Shown: piece by piece, positions 9,346 through 18,574 of the stretch
Layout of the letters: every line of letters begins with the position of its first letter
Position numbering within the stretch: the stretch's first letter is position 1
DNA from: JBHYDC01 sp051861205
GTDB lineage: Bacteria; Pseudomonadota; Alphaproteobacteria; Rhizobiales; Pleomorphomonadaceae
DNA: 64,000 nt
NCBI GenBank assembly: GCA_051861205.1
Contig: JBHYDC010000001.1
Span: 62,001-126,000 of the forward strand
Direction: 5' to 3'
Position numbers and translations under genes: made by a program
The notes under the pieces: model-generated
Database searches by the model: none
Seen by the model: only the letters and a program-made list of their open reading frames with translations
What the model was told of the DNA's origin: nothing

Positions 9346-10329
9346 TCAGGTCGGCTCGGTCTCGTCGATCGGAACCGAGAAGGAGCCGGCCTTGATCGCC
9401 GCCTGCTTTTCTTCCATCGCGGGCACCGCGTCGGCCGGAACCATGTCCTTCACATACAAGAGCTCGTTGCCGCCGTATTTCATGAAGGAATATTCGGTGT
9501 AGTCGCGCCCGGTCGGCTTGCCCGCCGCGATATCGGCAACCACCGCGTCGATCGTCGGGCGGTAGTTCCAGATCGCGTTGGCGAACACGGTGCCGGGATA
9601 GCGCGGGGTGTAGTCGATCAGCGAGCCGATCGCGAGCACGCCGCGCTCCTTGGCGGCGTCGGCAGTGCCGATGCGCTCGCCGAACAGCACGTCCGCGCCC
9701 GCATCGATCTGCGCCAGCGCCGCTTCCTTCGCCTTCGGCGGATCGAACCAGGTGCCGATGAACCCCACCAGGAACTTGGCGTCCGGGTTCACTTCCTTCA
9801 CGCCCATACGGAAGGCGTTGATCAGAAGGTTCACTTCGGGAATCGGATAGCCACCCACAGACCCGAACACGCCGGTCTTCGACATCTTGCCGGCCAGAAT
9901 GCCCGCGAGGTAGGCAGCTTCATGGTTGCGCGTGCCGAACACGCCGAAGTTGTCGCCCTGCGGCCCGCCCGACGATCCCATCAGGAACGCCGTTTCCGGA
10001 TAGTCCGACGCCACCTGCCGGGCCTCGGTCTCGACCGCATAGGATTCGCCCCAGACAAGCTTCGCCCCCTGGTCGGCATATTCGCGCATCGCGCGGGGAT
10101 AGTCCGTCGCGGCCACGCCTTCGGAGAACACATAGTCGATCACGCCGTCATTCGCGGCGCTCAGCATCGCTTCGTGAATGCGCGAGTTCCAGGCGTTTTC
10201 CACGGGCGAGGCATGCACGCCTGCCACCTTGAGCTTCTCGGCGGCAAAGGCCGCGCGCGAGAACAGCGGAAGCGCGCCGGCGGCGGCGGTGGCCGCCAGA
10301 AAGCGGCGGCGGGTCATCGACGAAAACAT
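9346..10329 (-). CDS. BMP family ABC transporter substrate-binding protein
   Basis: A 327-residue periplasmic binding protein of the BMP/Med (PnrA-like) family, which binds purine nucleosides or related ligands. The N-terminus has a twin-arginine-type signal (MTRRRFLAATAAAG... ending near AFAAEKLKVAG). DYTPRYPGTVFANAIWNYRP and YTEYSFMKYGGNELLYV match alphaproteobacterial BMP proteins. It is the first gene of the operon that continues with the amidase, ATPase and two permeases. Translation may start at 10329 (behind AAGGGG) or at 10317, directly before the RR motif. Confidence 0.93.
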   Translation of the reverse strand: MFSSMTRRRFLAATAAAGALPLFSRAAFAAEKLKVAGVHASPVENAWNSRIHEAMLSAANDGVIDYVFSEGVAATDYPRAMREYADQGAKLVWGESYAVETEARQVASDYPETAFLMGSSGGPQGDNFGVFGTRNHEAAYLAGILAGKMSKTGVFGSVGGYPIPEVNLLINAFRMGVKEVNPDAKFLVGFIGTWFDPPKAKEAALAQIDAGADVLFGERIGTADAAKERGVLAIGSLIDYTPRYPGTVFANAIWNYRPTIDAVVADIAAGKPTGRDYTEYSFMKYGGNELLYVKDMVPADAVPAMEEKQAAIKAGSFSVPIDETEPT

Positions 10330-10623
10330 GGCAGCTGATTCCCCTTATTGTGTTCTAAAGCCCGGTCCGCCCATGGCGGCAAAATTTGTCCGAACGGTCT
10401 AAAGAGGACCCCCTGCCCAGTTTCTTGTCAAGCTTTGCCAATGAGCAATCCCTGCCTAACTTCGATGCAGTCGAACGCGAACTTCGGCAAGGTTGACCAG
10501 ACCACTCCGCCGCCGTGCAAATCATCGCGAACGAATGAACCCATCATGCCCGGCCCGATCCTGAACATCGCCGGTCGGTGCGCCACAAACCCCGGCCGTC
10601 CCGTTCACGAGGGTGCGTGATCC
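10330..10623. other. Intergenic leader region upstream of the BMP operon
   Basis: A 294-bp noncoding gap between two minus-strand transcription units; it must hold the promoter of the import operon. On the minus strand CTTGACAAG occurs near 10435-10427, but no well-spaced -10 box follows, so no promoter is called. No riboswitch fold was recognised by eye. Confidence 0.4.
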
Positions 10624-11916
10624 TCACCCCTCGCGCGGCGGCGCATAGGTCGATCCGTCCACGCGTCCCGGCCGCCCCTCAAGGCTGAGTGTGCTCACCC
10701 GCGCCGGCGTTTCGGCGATCACCCGCCCGCGCCGCACCACCGTCAGCCGCGTCGGCTTCATCCGGATCGCCTCGATCGCGTCGCGCGCTTGCAGCACCAC
10801 GAAATCCGCGTTCTTGCCCGGCTCGATGCCATATCCCTCCAGCCCAATCGCCTTGGCCGAATTCACCGTCACCGCGTCGAACGCCGTCCGCATCGCGGTC
10901 AGCGACGTCATCTGCGCCACATGCACCGCCATATGCGCAACCTCCAGCATGTCCGCCGACCCCATGGAATACCAGGGGTCCATCATGCAGTCCTGCCCGA
11001 AGGCCACATTCACGCCCGCCGCAAGCAATTCCGGCACCCGCGTCATCCCCCGGCGCTTCGGATAGGTGTCATGCCGGCCCTGCAACGTGATGTTGATCAG
11101 CGGATTGGGAACCGCATGAACGCCCGCCTCCGCAATCAGCGGTATCAGCTTGGACACGTAATAATTGTCCATCGAATGCATCGAAGTCAGATGCGAGCCC
11201 ACCACGCGGCCCTGCAGCCCGAACCGCACCGTCTCCGCAGCGAGGCTCTCGATATGGCGCGACATCGGATCGTCGGTCTCGTCGCAGTGCAGATCCACCG
11301 GCAGCCCGCGCTCCGCCGCGATTTCGCAGAGCCGCCGCACGGAGGCCGCCCCCTCTGCCATCGTCCGCTCGAAATGCGGAATACCGCCGACCACATCCAC
11401 GCCAAGATCGAGCGCCCGCAGAAGATTGCGCTCGGCGTTGGCCGATCGGTAAAGCCCGTCCTGCGGAAAGGCCACAAGCTGCAAGTCCAGATACGGCTTC
11501 ACCCGCCGCCGGACCTCGATCAGCGCTTCCACGGCCAGCAACCTGTCGTCGCAGGTATCCACATGCGTGCGCACCGCCAGCAGCCCTTGGCTAACCGCCA
11601 GATCGCAATAGCGCAGCGCCCGCTCGATCACCGCCTCATGGGTGAGCAGCGGCTTCAACTCGCCCCAAAGCGCGATGCCTTCGAGCAGCGTCCCCGACCG
11701 GTTGAGCCTGGGGATCCCCAGCGACAACGTCGCGTCCATATGAAAATGCGGATCGATGAACGGCGGCGATACCAGCCGTCCGCCCGCATCGATCACCTGT
11801 CCGGCTTCGGCCGTAATGCCCGGCTCCACGGCCGAGATCCGGCCGCCCTCCACGGCGATGTCGATGCCGGTGCGCCCATCGGGCAGGTTCGCGTTTCGAA
11901 CGATAAGGTCGGCCAT
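10624..11916 (-). CDS. Cytosine deaminase-like amidohydrolase (CodA family)
   Basis: A 430-residue TIM-barrel metal-dependent deaminase close to CodA. Visible motifs are PHFHMD (first metal His pair), HCDETDD (metal/proton-shuttle segment), GSHLTSMHSM, NPLINITLQGRHDTYPKRRG and FGQDCMMDPWYSMG. The last corresponds to FGHDDVFDPWYPLG of E. coli CodA: the metal-binding Asp is kept, but the next residue (Asp314 in CodA, which contacts the base) is Cys and the preceding His is Gln. The enzyme may therefore deaminate a related ring (isoguanine, creatinine or a triazine) rather than cytosine. It lies upstream of a nucleobase-type importer on the same strand. Confidence 0.85.
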   Translation of the reverse strand: MADLIVRNANLPDGRTGIDIAVEGGRISAVEPGITAEAGQVIDAGGRLVSPPFIDPHFHMDATLSLGIPRLNRSGTLLEGIALWGELKPLLTHEAVIERALRYCDLAVSQGLLAVRTHVDTCDDRLLAVEALIEVRRRVKPYLDLQLVAFPQDGLYRSANAERNLLRALDLGVDVVGGIPHFERTMAEGAASVRRLCEIAAERGLPVDLHCDETDDPMSRHIESLAAETVRFGLQGRVVGSHLTSMHSMDNYYVSKLIPLIAEAGVHAVPNPLINITLQGRHDTYPKRRGMTRVPELLAAGVNVAFGQDCMMDPWYSMGSADMLEVAHMAVHVAQMTSLTAMRTAFDAVTVNSAKAIGLEGYGIEPGKNADFVVLQARDAIEAIRMKPTRLTVVRRGRVIAETPARVSTLSLEGRPGRVDGSTYAPPREG

Positions 11917-11998
11917 GGCAAATCCGGGTGCGTGTCAAACCGCCCCTATCGCACCTGGAATCGCGCCGCACTGCAAGCCCACATTAGAGGCTTGCCGA

Positions 11999-12505
11999 TT
12001 AGGATTTGAGGTCGTCGCCGTCCTTCTCGTCAGGCGGCCGCTGCATAAATCGCTGCTCCACCACCTGCACTAGCACCAGCACCACAAACGCCAGCGCAAA
12101 GGTGATGAACCCCAGCCGCCATAGCCCAGACCCGAACGCCAGCCCCACGATCCCGCAGGCCCAAAGGTTAGCCGCCGTCGTCAGGCCCTTGATGTGCCCG
12201 CCGGAGCGGATGATCAGCCCGCCGCCCAAGAATCCCACCGCCGCTACGATCCCCTCCACGATGCGCAGCGGATCGGCGTTGGTGTTGGGGTGGCTGGCGA
12301 GAAGTTCCCGGTGCAGGTCCAGCGCCAGGATCGCCGTCGCGGCAGAGGCCAGCGCCACCAGCATATGGGTCCGCAGCCCCGCCGCGTGCCCCTTCATCTC
12401 CCGGTCGAAGCCCAGCACGAGCCCGGCAAACAGCGCGGCGAACAGGCGCGCCGCCAAGTCAAAACTATCGGTCGAGCCGATATCCCTGAGAACGTCCAGG
12501 CTCAA
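11999..12505 (-). CDS. MgtC/SapB family membrane protein
   Basis: A 168-residue inner-membrane protein with four to five hydrophobic spans. The family signature is clear: GLVLGFDREMKGHAAGLRTHMLV and IVAAVGFLGGGLIIRSGGHIKGLTTAANLW. MgtC proteins are linked to growth in low magnesium and, in pathogens, to control of the F-type ATPase; the short form here lacks the C-terminal ACT-like domain. Its ATG overlaps the SDR stop (ATGA), so it should share the SDR promoter and thus possibly EcfG control. Confidence 0.9.
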   Translation of the reverse strand: MSLDVLRDIGSTDSFDLAARLFAALFAGLVLGFDREMKGHAAGLRTHMLVALASAATAILALDLHRELLASHPNTNADPLRIVEGIVAAVGFLGGGLIIRSGGHIKGLTTAANLWACGIVGLAFGSGLWRLGFITFALAFVVLVLVQVVEQRFMQRPPDEKDGDDLKS

Positions 12506-13365
12506 GATCCCACCACCGTTCCTCCGTTGGGATGCAGCACCTGCCCGCTCATGTAGGAGGCATCGTCGGAGGCGAGGAACACATAGGCCGGCGCCACCTC
12601 GTTGGGCTGGCCCGCCCGCTTCATCGGCGCGCTTTCGCCGTGCTTGGCCGTCCGCTCCTCGTCGAACGAGGCCGGTATCAGCGGCGTCCAGATCGGTCCG
12701 GGCGCCACGGCGTTGACGCGAATGCCCTTCTCCACCAGCGCCTCGGCCATCGACCGGGTGAACGCCACCACCGCGCCCCGCGTCGCTGCGTAATCGATGA
12801 GCTGCGGACTGCCCTTGTAGGCGGTGATCGACGTCGTGTTGATGATCGTCGCGCCCTTATGCAGATGCGGCAAGGCGGCCTTAGTCATGAAGAAATAGCC
12901 GAACACGTTGGTGCGGAAGGTGCGCTCAAGCTGCTCGGCCGAAATATCCGTCAGGCTGTCGCGCTCATGTTGTTCGGCAGCATTGTTGACCAGAATGTCG
13001 AGCTTGCCGAAGGTGTCGATCACCGTCTTCACCGCGTGGCGGCAATGGTCCTCGTAGCCGATGTCCCCGTCGATCGCGAGCGCCCGGCGCCCCTCCGCTT
13101 CGATCATCGCCACCGTGTCTTTGGCATCGTGATGCTCGTCGAGATAGGCGATCGCCACATCCGCGCCCTCGCGCGCGAAGGCCGCCGCCACCGCCCGGCC
13201 GATCCCGCTGTCGCCGCCCGTGATCAGCGCCACCTTTCCCGCCAGCCGGTCGGATCCGGGGTGCCTCGGCTGCCATTCCGGCTTGGGCTGCATGTCGGCC
13301 TCCACGCCCGGCTGGCGCGCCTGCGTCGTTTTCGTCTTGGAGGTCTCAGGGGTGATCACGTCCAT
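12502..13365 (-). CDS. SDR family oxidoreductase (YghA/YhdF-like) with YxxxR active site
   Basis: A 287-residue short-chain dehydrogenase of the stress-associated YghA type. It has the NADP-binding TGGDSGIGRAVA, NNAAEQ, and a catalytic Ser at about 179 and Tyr at about 192. The usual YxxxK is YAATR here: the catalytic Lys at about 196 is Arg, which is rare in active SDRs. The start at 13365 is chosen over an upstream ATG at 13398 because a candidate EcfG promoter at 13407-13431 would start transcription near 13400. It overlaps the MgtC gene by 4 bp. Confidence 0.88.
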   Translation of the reverse strand: MDVITPETSKTKTTQARQPGVEADMQPKPEWQPRHPGSDRLAGKVALITGGDSGIGRAVAAAFAREGADVAIAYLDEHHDAKDTVAMIEAEGRRALAIDGDIGYEDHCRHAVKTVIDTFGKLDILVNNAAEQHERDSLTDISAEQLERTFRTNVFGYFFMTKAALPHLHKGATIINTTSITAYKGSPQLIDYAATRGAVVAFTRSMAEALVEKGIRVNAVAPGPIWTPLIPASFDEERTAKHGESAPMKRAGQPNEVAPAYVFLASDDASYMSGQVLHPNGGTVVGS

Positions 13366-13406
13366 GGTGAATCTCGCCGATCGTGTTGAGGATACCAAGC
13401 GGTTTC

Positions 13407-13431
13407 AACCGCCGGATCGCCGCCAAGTTCC
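13407..13431 (-). promoter_or_regulatory. Candidate EcfG promoter of the SDR-mgtC operon
   Basis: On the minus strand the sequence reads GGAAC-N16-GGTT, one base from the EcfG consensus GGAAC-N16/17-CGTT, and ends 42 bp before the SDR start. Confidence 0.5.
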
Positions 13432-13439
13432 CCCGCACG

Positions 13440-16040
13440 TCAGGGCAGACGGCTTCCTACCATCACCGCCGGCAGCGCCGCCTGGTCGATGCGAAGGAGG
13501 CGGCCTTCCTGGCGAACATCCGCCCCGTTCACCACCGGGCGCCAGCGCATCCGTTCCCCCGCGCCAAGGTCCACCACCACGTCGCCGCGCCCTTGCGAAA
13601 GCGCCCGCGTCGCGGCCACCACCACCACGAGCCGCTCTTCGTGGCGGCGCGCAAAGGCAATCACGCCGGGCGCCCCCGCCGTCGGTAGCGGTTCATAGCG
13701 TCCCCGCTCGAATAGTGTTGATTGCTCCTGCCGCAGCGCCAAAACCCTGGCGATGATCCGCTGCTTGGAAAGCCCCGCCGCATCATCCTCCAGCGCGCCC
13801 TGAAAGCCGTGCCTCAGCCCCTCCCGCCGAGCATCCCAGTCCACAGGCCGGCGGTTGTCGGGGTCCACCAGCACATGCTCGAAAAACTCCGAGCCGCGAT
13901 AAATGTCCGGCACGCCGGGCACGGTCAGTTGCAGAACCGTCTGCGAAAGTCCGTTGCGCCGCCCCGCAGGGCCCACCGTCGCCAGCATCGCCTCAAGCTC
14001 GTGGCGGAAGTCGGCGCCCGCTTCTTCCTCCACAAGGGCCGAGGCGAACTGAACCACGCCGCGTTCATAGCTGTCATTCCGGTCGATCCAGGTTGTCCGC
14101 CGCTTGGCCTCCCGCATCGCTTTGAGCAAATACCCTTCAATACGCTCGCGGCTCACCGGCCACACGCCCAGCAGCGTCTGATAGACGAGATCCTCGTCCA
14201 CCCGGTCCGGCACCTCGGCGGGGTCGTTGCCCCGTCTGCGCAAGTCGCGGTGCCGGTCGTGCCAGCGGTCGCAGGCCGCCAGCCATGCCCCGCTCATCTC
14301 CGACAAAACGTTGATGCGCGCGCGGGTGTCCGCGCCCCGCTTGGTGTCATGGGTCGAAAGCGGCGTCAGCGATCGCCAGCCCCGCCGCGCCACATCCAGA
14401 CACGCGGCATGGAACGCCTCGATCGAAACCGACGGCCTTTCCAGATGGCTTCCCACCTCGTTCACCGAGGAAAGCCCGATATAGCGGTAAAGCTCGGTAT
14501 CCTCATATCCCTTGGCCATCGCCGGCCCCGAAAGCTGCTGGAAGCGGCGGATGAAGGTGGCAAGTTCTTTGTCTTCCGCGCCCCGCTCCAACAGCCCCAC
14601 CAGCGTTAACAGCGCCCGCTTCGCCCCGCGTGACAACAGCCCCCGCGCTTCGGCGGCAGCGCGTTCAAGGATCGCCCGATCTTCAGGCTCTGCCTGCTCG
14701 GCGATGTAGGTGCGGTACACCGGCATCGCCACGATCAATTCCCGCACGATCTCCCGCATCGTTCCCAGCCGCACCGGGTGTCCAAACCGGCGTGACACGT
14801 CGGCCCCCAGCCGCGCCAGCCCGTTCAGTTCCGCCGTGAATGATCGCTCCAGCACCTCGCGCTTGGCGCCCTGGGTGCGGGCCTCGCTTGTCCCGTCCAT
14901 GCCCGACCGCGCGAGATGCTCGGTAAACGCGCCATAGCCCGCCGGATCCACGAACAAGCCGTTGATCAGGTTCAGCGTCTCATACCCCGTCGTCCCGTCG
15001 ATCGGCCAATCCCGCAGCGCCTCGCCAAGGCCGAGGATCTTCTCCACATGGATCGAGATATCCGGCCCCACCCGCTCCCGCAGCCTTGCGCAATAGGCGG
15101 CAGGGTCCGCCAGCCCGTCGATGTGATCCACCCTAATGCCATCGAGCCGCCCCTCGCGCACCAGCGCGATCGGCAGCCGGTGCACGGCGTCGAAAACCGC
15201 CGGTTCCTCCACCCGCAGCCCAGCCAGATCGGTGATGTCGAAAAACCGGCGATAGTTGATCGCCGCCGCCCCCTCCCGCCAGAACATCAGCTTGTAATGC
15301 TGCTCTGCCGCGATCGCCGCCACATCCGCTCCGCGCAAGCTTCGTTCCAGCGCCTCGCCCACGGCCGGATCGTCAAGCACCGCCCCGATCGCCTCGCGCC
15401 GCATGGTTCGCCCGGCCGCCGCCGCGCGTTGCCCTTTAAGCTCGCTCCAAGCTTGAGCCGCATCGGCGATCTCCGGCCGGTCCAGCGCCTCCGCCACGTC
15501 TGTCAACAACCGCGCCACCGTTCTTGGCCGCAGCGGCAGTTTCTGGTCGCCGAGCGCAAGATAAAAGCGCCCGCTTTTGCCGTCCGCAGCCAGTGTCAGC
15601 TTCCCCCCCGCGATCACCTCGTCCAGCGGCGCCTCCAAGATCGGCAGCACCAGCGGTCCGGCATTCCAGTCGATGTCGAAGAATCGCGCGTTGCGCGACC
15701 GGCGGCCGAATTCCAGCACATCCAGCCAGCGCTTGTTCGTCATGCCCCCGATGCCGGCATGGTTGGGAACGATATCCACGATCACGCCCATTCCCGCCCG
15801 GTGCAGGTCGTCCACCAGCGCATGGAAACCGGCCTCCCCGCCAAGCTCGGGGTTGAAGGCGTCATGGTCGATCACGTCATAGCCGTGCGTCGAACCGGCG
15901 CGGGCATGGAAGATCGGCGACGCATAGAGGTGGCTGATCCCAAGATCCCTGAGATAGGGAACCAGCTTGCGCGCATCCTCGAATGTGAATTCTCTAGTGA
16001 ATTGAAACCGGTAGGTCGCGGTCAGCGGGCGCAGTGTCAT
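13440..16040 (-). CDS. treY: Malto-oligosyltrehalose synthase
   Basis: An 866-residue GH13 enzyme that converts the reducing-end alpha-1,4 bond of maltodextrin into an alpha,alpha-1,1 trehalose linkage. The N-terminus TATYRFQFTREFTFEDA and YASPIFHARAGSTHGYDV are TreY hallmarks; VDIVPNHAGIG is GH13 region I, and RVDHIDGLADP contains the nucleophile Asp. Length is slightly below the usual ~870-950. Its ATG overlaps the treZ stop by 4 bp; together they release trehalose from glycogen or maltodextrin in the cytoplasm. Confidence 0.95.
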   Translation of the reverse strand: MTLRPLTATYRFQFTREFTFEDARKLVPYLRDLGISHLYASPIFHARAGSTHGYDVIDHDAFNPELGGEAGFHALVDDLHRAGMGVIVDIVPNHAGIGGMTNKRWLDVLEFGRRSRNARFFDIDWNAGPLVLPILEAPLDEVIAGGKLTLAADGKSGRFYLALGDQKLPLRPRTVARLLTDVAEALDRPEIADAAQAWSELKGQRAAAAGRTMRREAIGAVLDDPAVGEALERSLRGADVAAIAAEQHYKLMFWREGAAAINYRRFFDITDLAGLRVEEPAVFDAVHRLPIALVREGRLDGIRVDHIDGLADPAAYCARLRERVGPDISIHVEKILGLGEALRDWPIDGTTGYETLNLINGLFVDPAGYGAFTEHLARSGMDGTSEARTQGAKREVLERSFTAELNGLARLGADVSRRFGHPVRLGTMREIVRELIVAMPVYRTYIAEQAEPEDRAILERAAAEARGLLSRGAKRALLTLVGLLERGAEDKELATFIRRFQQLSGPAMAKGYEDTELYRYIGLSSVNEVGSHLERPSVSIEAFHAACLDVARRGWRSLTPLSTHDTKRGADTRARINVLSEMSGAWLAACDRWHDRHRDLRRRGNDPAEVPDRVDEDLVYQTLLGVWPVSRERIEGYLLKAMREAKRRTTWIDRNDSYERGVVQFASALVEEEAGADFRHELEAMLATVGPAGRRNGLSQTVLQLTVPGVPDIYRGSEFFEHVLVDPDNRRPVDWDARREGLRHGFQGALEDDAAGLSKQRIIARVLALRQEQSTLFERGRYEPLPTAGAPGVIAFARRHEERLVVVVAATRALSQGRGDVVVDLGAGERMRWRPVVNGADVRQEGRLLRIDQAALPAVMVGSRLP

Positions 16041-17821
16041 ACCAGAATCCAGGCAGCGGCGGCATAAGGGCCAAACAGCAGCCCCGTCTCATCCCCTTGA
16101 ACCGCCCCCGTCACGGCAAATCTCACGTCGTCGCGAAGGCCGGTCATCAAAGGCTCCGCCTCAAGCAACGCCGGCTCCGATCCAAGGTTCAGCGCCATCA
16201 CCAAACGCCCGCCCTCGAACGTCCATGCCACCGCGATCGCCTGATCTTGCACAGCCGTTTCGGCGCTCAGAAACCGCGTACCCAAGAGCGGCATGATGAA
16301 ACGCCGGCGCCGATCCACCAGCGCTTTATGCGCGCGCAGCGCCTGCGCGCCCTCGGCCGTATCCTTATGGCCCCAATCAAGCTTGGCACTTTGAAACGTC
16401 TCCGGCGAAATCGGATCTGGGATCACGCCGGAAAAACCTGGAAAAGACGAAAATTCCCGCTTCCGCCCCGCCCTCACGGCCTCCGCCAATTCGCCGCCGA
16501 AATCGCAGAAATAGGGAAAGCGCGTCCGGGCGCTAAACTCCTCACCCATAAAGATCAGCGGGATCTGCGGTGACATCATCGTCACGAACCGCGCCAGCGC
16601 CGCAGCGTCGGCCCCAAGCGTCTCAACCAGCCTGTTCCCAACCGGGCGGTTGCCCACCTGGTCGTGGTTCTGCGCAAAGCTCATGAAGGCATCCGGCGGC
16701 AGGTGTCCGCAGGGCTGGCCGCGCCGCGCGCCGGGCTTCAGCGGGTTCGCCTCGCCCTGGTAGACAAAGCCTTGCGAAAGCGCACGGGCAAACAGCCGCG
16801 CCGGCTGGTTGCTATAGGCAGCGTAGTAGCCTTCGGTCTCGCCGGTCAGCGCCACATGCAGGCTGTTGTGGAAATCATCGTTCCACTGCGCATCGAAAAC
16901 CCGCGCTGCCCCCTCATCGTCGCGCTCCAGAAGGTCGGCCCGGTTGTCCTCGTTTTCCGCCACAAGATGCGGGCGGGGGGCAAGGCCCGCCATCGCCTCC
17001 GCAAGCCCCTGAAAAAACGCCGCGGTGCCTTCCTCGTGATAGGCATGCACGGCATCGAAGCGCAGTCCGTCGAAGCCATAGTCCTCCAGCCACATCAGCG
17101 CATTCTCAACGAAAAAGCGCCGCACGGCCGCGTTCCGGGTGTCGATCGCAACCCCCCAGGGCGTATGCGCCGCCGGGTCGAAGAAGCGCGATGCATAGGC
17201 GTTGAGGAAATTCCCCTCCGGCCCGAAGTGGTTGTAAACCACGTCGAGCATCATCATCAGCCCGCGTTCGTGCGCCGCCGCGACCAGTGCGACGAGGTCC
17301 TCCGGCGAGCCATAGGCTGCCGCCGGCGCGAAGGGCAGCACGCCGTCATAGCCCCAGTTGAAGCGGCCCGGAAATGCGCCGATCGGCATCAACTGCAAGG
17401 TCGTGAAGCCGGCATCCGCGTAATGGTCCAGCTTGTCGATCAGCGCGCGAAAGGTCCCCTCCCGCGTCGCCGTGCCCGTGTGCACCTCGGCGATAACGCT
17501 TTCGCGCCACGCCCGCCCCAACCGCCGGTTGCGCCCCATCAAGGCCGGATCCACGATCCTCGACGGCCCCGTCACGCCATCCGCCTGCCAGCCCGAGGCC
17601 GGATCGGCCACCACTTGGCCGCCCACCCGGAAGGCATAGCGGTCACCCGGCCGCACCCCCGCCACGGTCAGCGCGGCAAAGCCATCCGCGCCGCGCTCCA
17701 TGGCCAGCAAGCGCTCGCCCAGCACCAGCTCCACACTCTCGGCATCAGGGGCCCAAAGCTGGAAGCGCACGCCGTCCTCCAGCACTTGCGGCCCGAAAAG
17801 CCTTCCGGCACGCGCCGTCAT
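16037..17821 (-). CDS. treZ: Malto-oligosyltrehalose trehalohydrolase
   Basis: A 594-residue GH13 hydrolase that cuts trehalose from the maltooligosyl trehalose made by TreY. It has an N-terminal CBM48-like domain (GVRFQLWAPDAESVELVL), then QLMPIGAFPGRFNWGYDG, LDVVYNHFGPEGN, the nucleophile Asp in GLRFDAVHAYHEE and the acid Glu in LVAENEDN. The start MTARAGRLFGPQ at 17821 matches known TreZ N-termini and has GGTGG upstream; the frame is open to 17908 but the extra 29 residues look noncoding. It is co-transcribed with treY. Confidence 0.95.
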   Translation of the reverse strand: MTARAGRLFGPQVLEDGVRFQLWAPDAESVELVLGERLLAMERGADGFAALTVAGVRPGDRYAFRVGGQVVADPASGWQADGVTGPSRIVDPALMGRNRRLGRAWRESVIAEVHTGTATREGTFRALIDKLDHYADAGFTTLQLMPIGAFPGRFNWGYDGVLPFAPAAAYGSPEDLVALVAAAHERGLMMMLDVVYNHFGPEGNFLNAYASRFFDPAAHTPWGVAIDTRNAAVRRFFVENALMWLEDYGFDGLRFDAVHAYHEEGTAAFFQGLAEAMAGLAPRPHLVAENEDNRADLLERDDEGAARVFDAQWNDDFHNSLHVALTGETEGYYAAYSNQPARLFARALSQGFVYQGEANPLKPGARRGQPCGHLPPDAFMSFAQNHDQVGNRPVGNRLVETLGADAAALARFVTMMSPQIPLIFMGEEFSARTRFPYFCDFGGELAEAVRAGRKREFSSFPGFSGVIPDPISPETFQSAKLDWGHKDTAEGAQALRAHKALVDRRRRFIMPLLGTRFLSAETAVQDQAIAVAWTFEGGRLVMALNLGSEPALLEAEPLMTGLRDDVRFAVTGAVQGDETGLLFGPYAAAAWILV

Positions 17822-17928
17822 CGGGCCACCCGAAAGGCATGGCGTGTCTGCTCGCACTCCGCCGTAATGGTCGTCATCCGATCCCCGTCTTTCCCACGCA
17901 AACATCAAAGCCGTTCCCTCCCGAACGC

Positions 17929-18318
17929 TCAGGCGCGGCTACGGGATCCTGCGGCACCGTTCGTTTGCGTCAGGGGTGCGATCATCGCGGCCAGCACCGC
18001 GGGCGGCACGGGCTTTGGCACGAAGGTGTATTCGGTGTCCTTCACGTCACCCGGCGAAGGCAGATCGCTGCTGACGATGATGGTCCGCACGCCGAATTGC
18101 TCCCCAAGCAGTTTGGCCAGCCTCAGCCCGGAGCGTCCGTCGGTCAGGTTGATGTCGATGATCGCAAGATCCACTGGGTAGCGGCTGCAAAGCTCCAGCG
18201 CGCCCTGCATGCACCGCGCCGGCCCCACCGGGTTGCCGCCGGATTCCCAAACCATGTCCTGCAGATCGAGGGCAAAGATCGGATCATCTTCCACGATCAG
18301 AATTGTTTGCATGCCCAT
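17929..18318 (-). CDS. Single-domain response regulator (CheY-like)
   Basis: A 129-residue receiver domain without an output domain. Acidic pair EDD near residue 10, phosphoacceptor Asp in LAIIDINLTDG at about 53, Ser in IIVSSD and Lys in FVPKPV. Such stand-alone receivers often sit in phosphorelays with HWE/HisKA_2 kinases in alphaproteobacteria. It lies between treZ and glgX on the treZ strand with about 108 bp to treZ; a direct link with trehalose metabolism is not shown. The start may be 18318 or the second ATG at 18312. Confidence 0.88.
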   Translation of the reverse strand: MGMQTILIVEDDPIFALDLQDMVWESGGNPVGPARCMQGALELCSRYPVDLAIIDINLTDGRSGLRLAKLLGEQFGVRTIIVSSDLPSPGDVKDTEYTFVPKPVPPAVLAAMIAPLTQTNGAAGSRSRA

Positions 18319-18486
18319 AAGCTAGCCGCCTCCGCCAATCCGTCGCACATGTCTCTCACGTCGGCGCATCGCATCACGATCGACCGGCATTGAGAGTCGC
18401 TGCTTGGTTCGCACAGCTAACCGTCGGACCTCACGCCAAGTTCCCGTTTCGCCGCCGAATGCGGGCGCCCGTCCCACCACCTTTGA

Positions 18487-18512
18487 GGAACCATCGACCG
18501 GACTTGCCTGTT
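18487..18512 (+). promoter_or_regulatory. Candidate EcfG promoter of glgX
   Basis: GGAAC (18487-18491), 17 bp, TGTT (18509-18512), 62 bp before the glgX start. It shares the N17-TGTT form with the candidates at 24671 and 27334. Confidence 0.45.
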
Positions 18513-18574
18513 GGATAACGAGGTTGCGCCGCCCCCGCGCCGCTTCCTTGCGTTTCCAACACTAGGGAGCAAAC

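Noticed and set aside
16664..18181. Long open frame on the plus strand opposite treZ
   Set aside because: It is rich in Arg, His and Pro as expected for antisense of GC-rich coding DNA, and treZ on the minus strand has clear family motifs.
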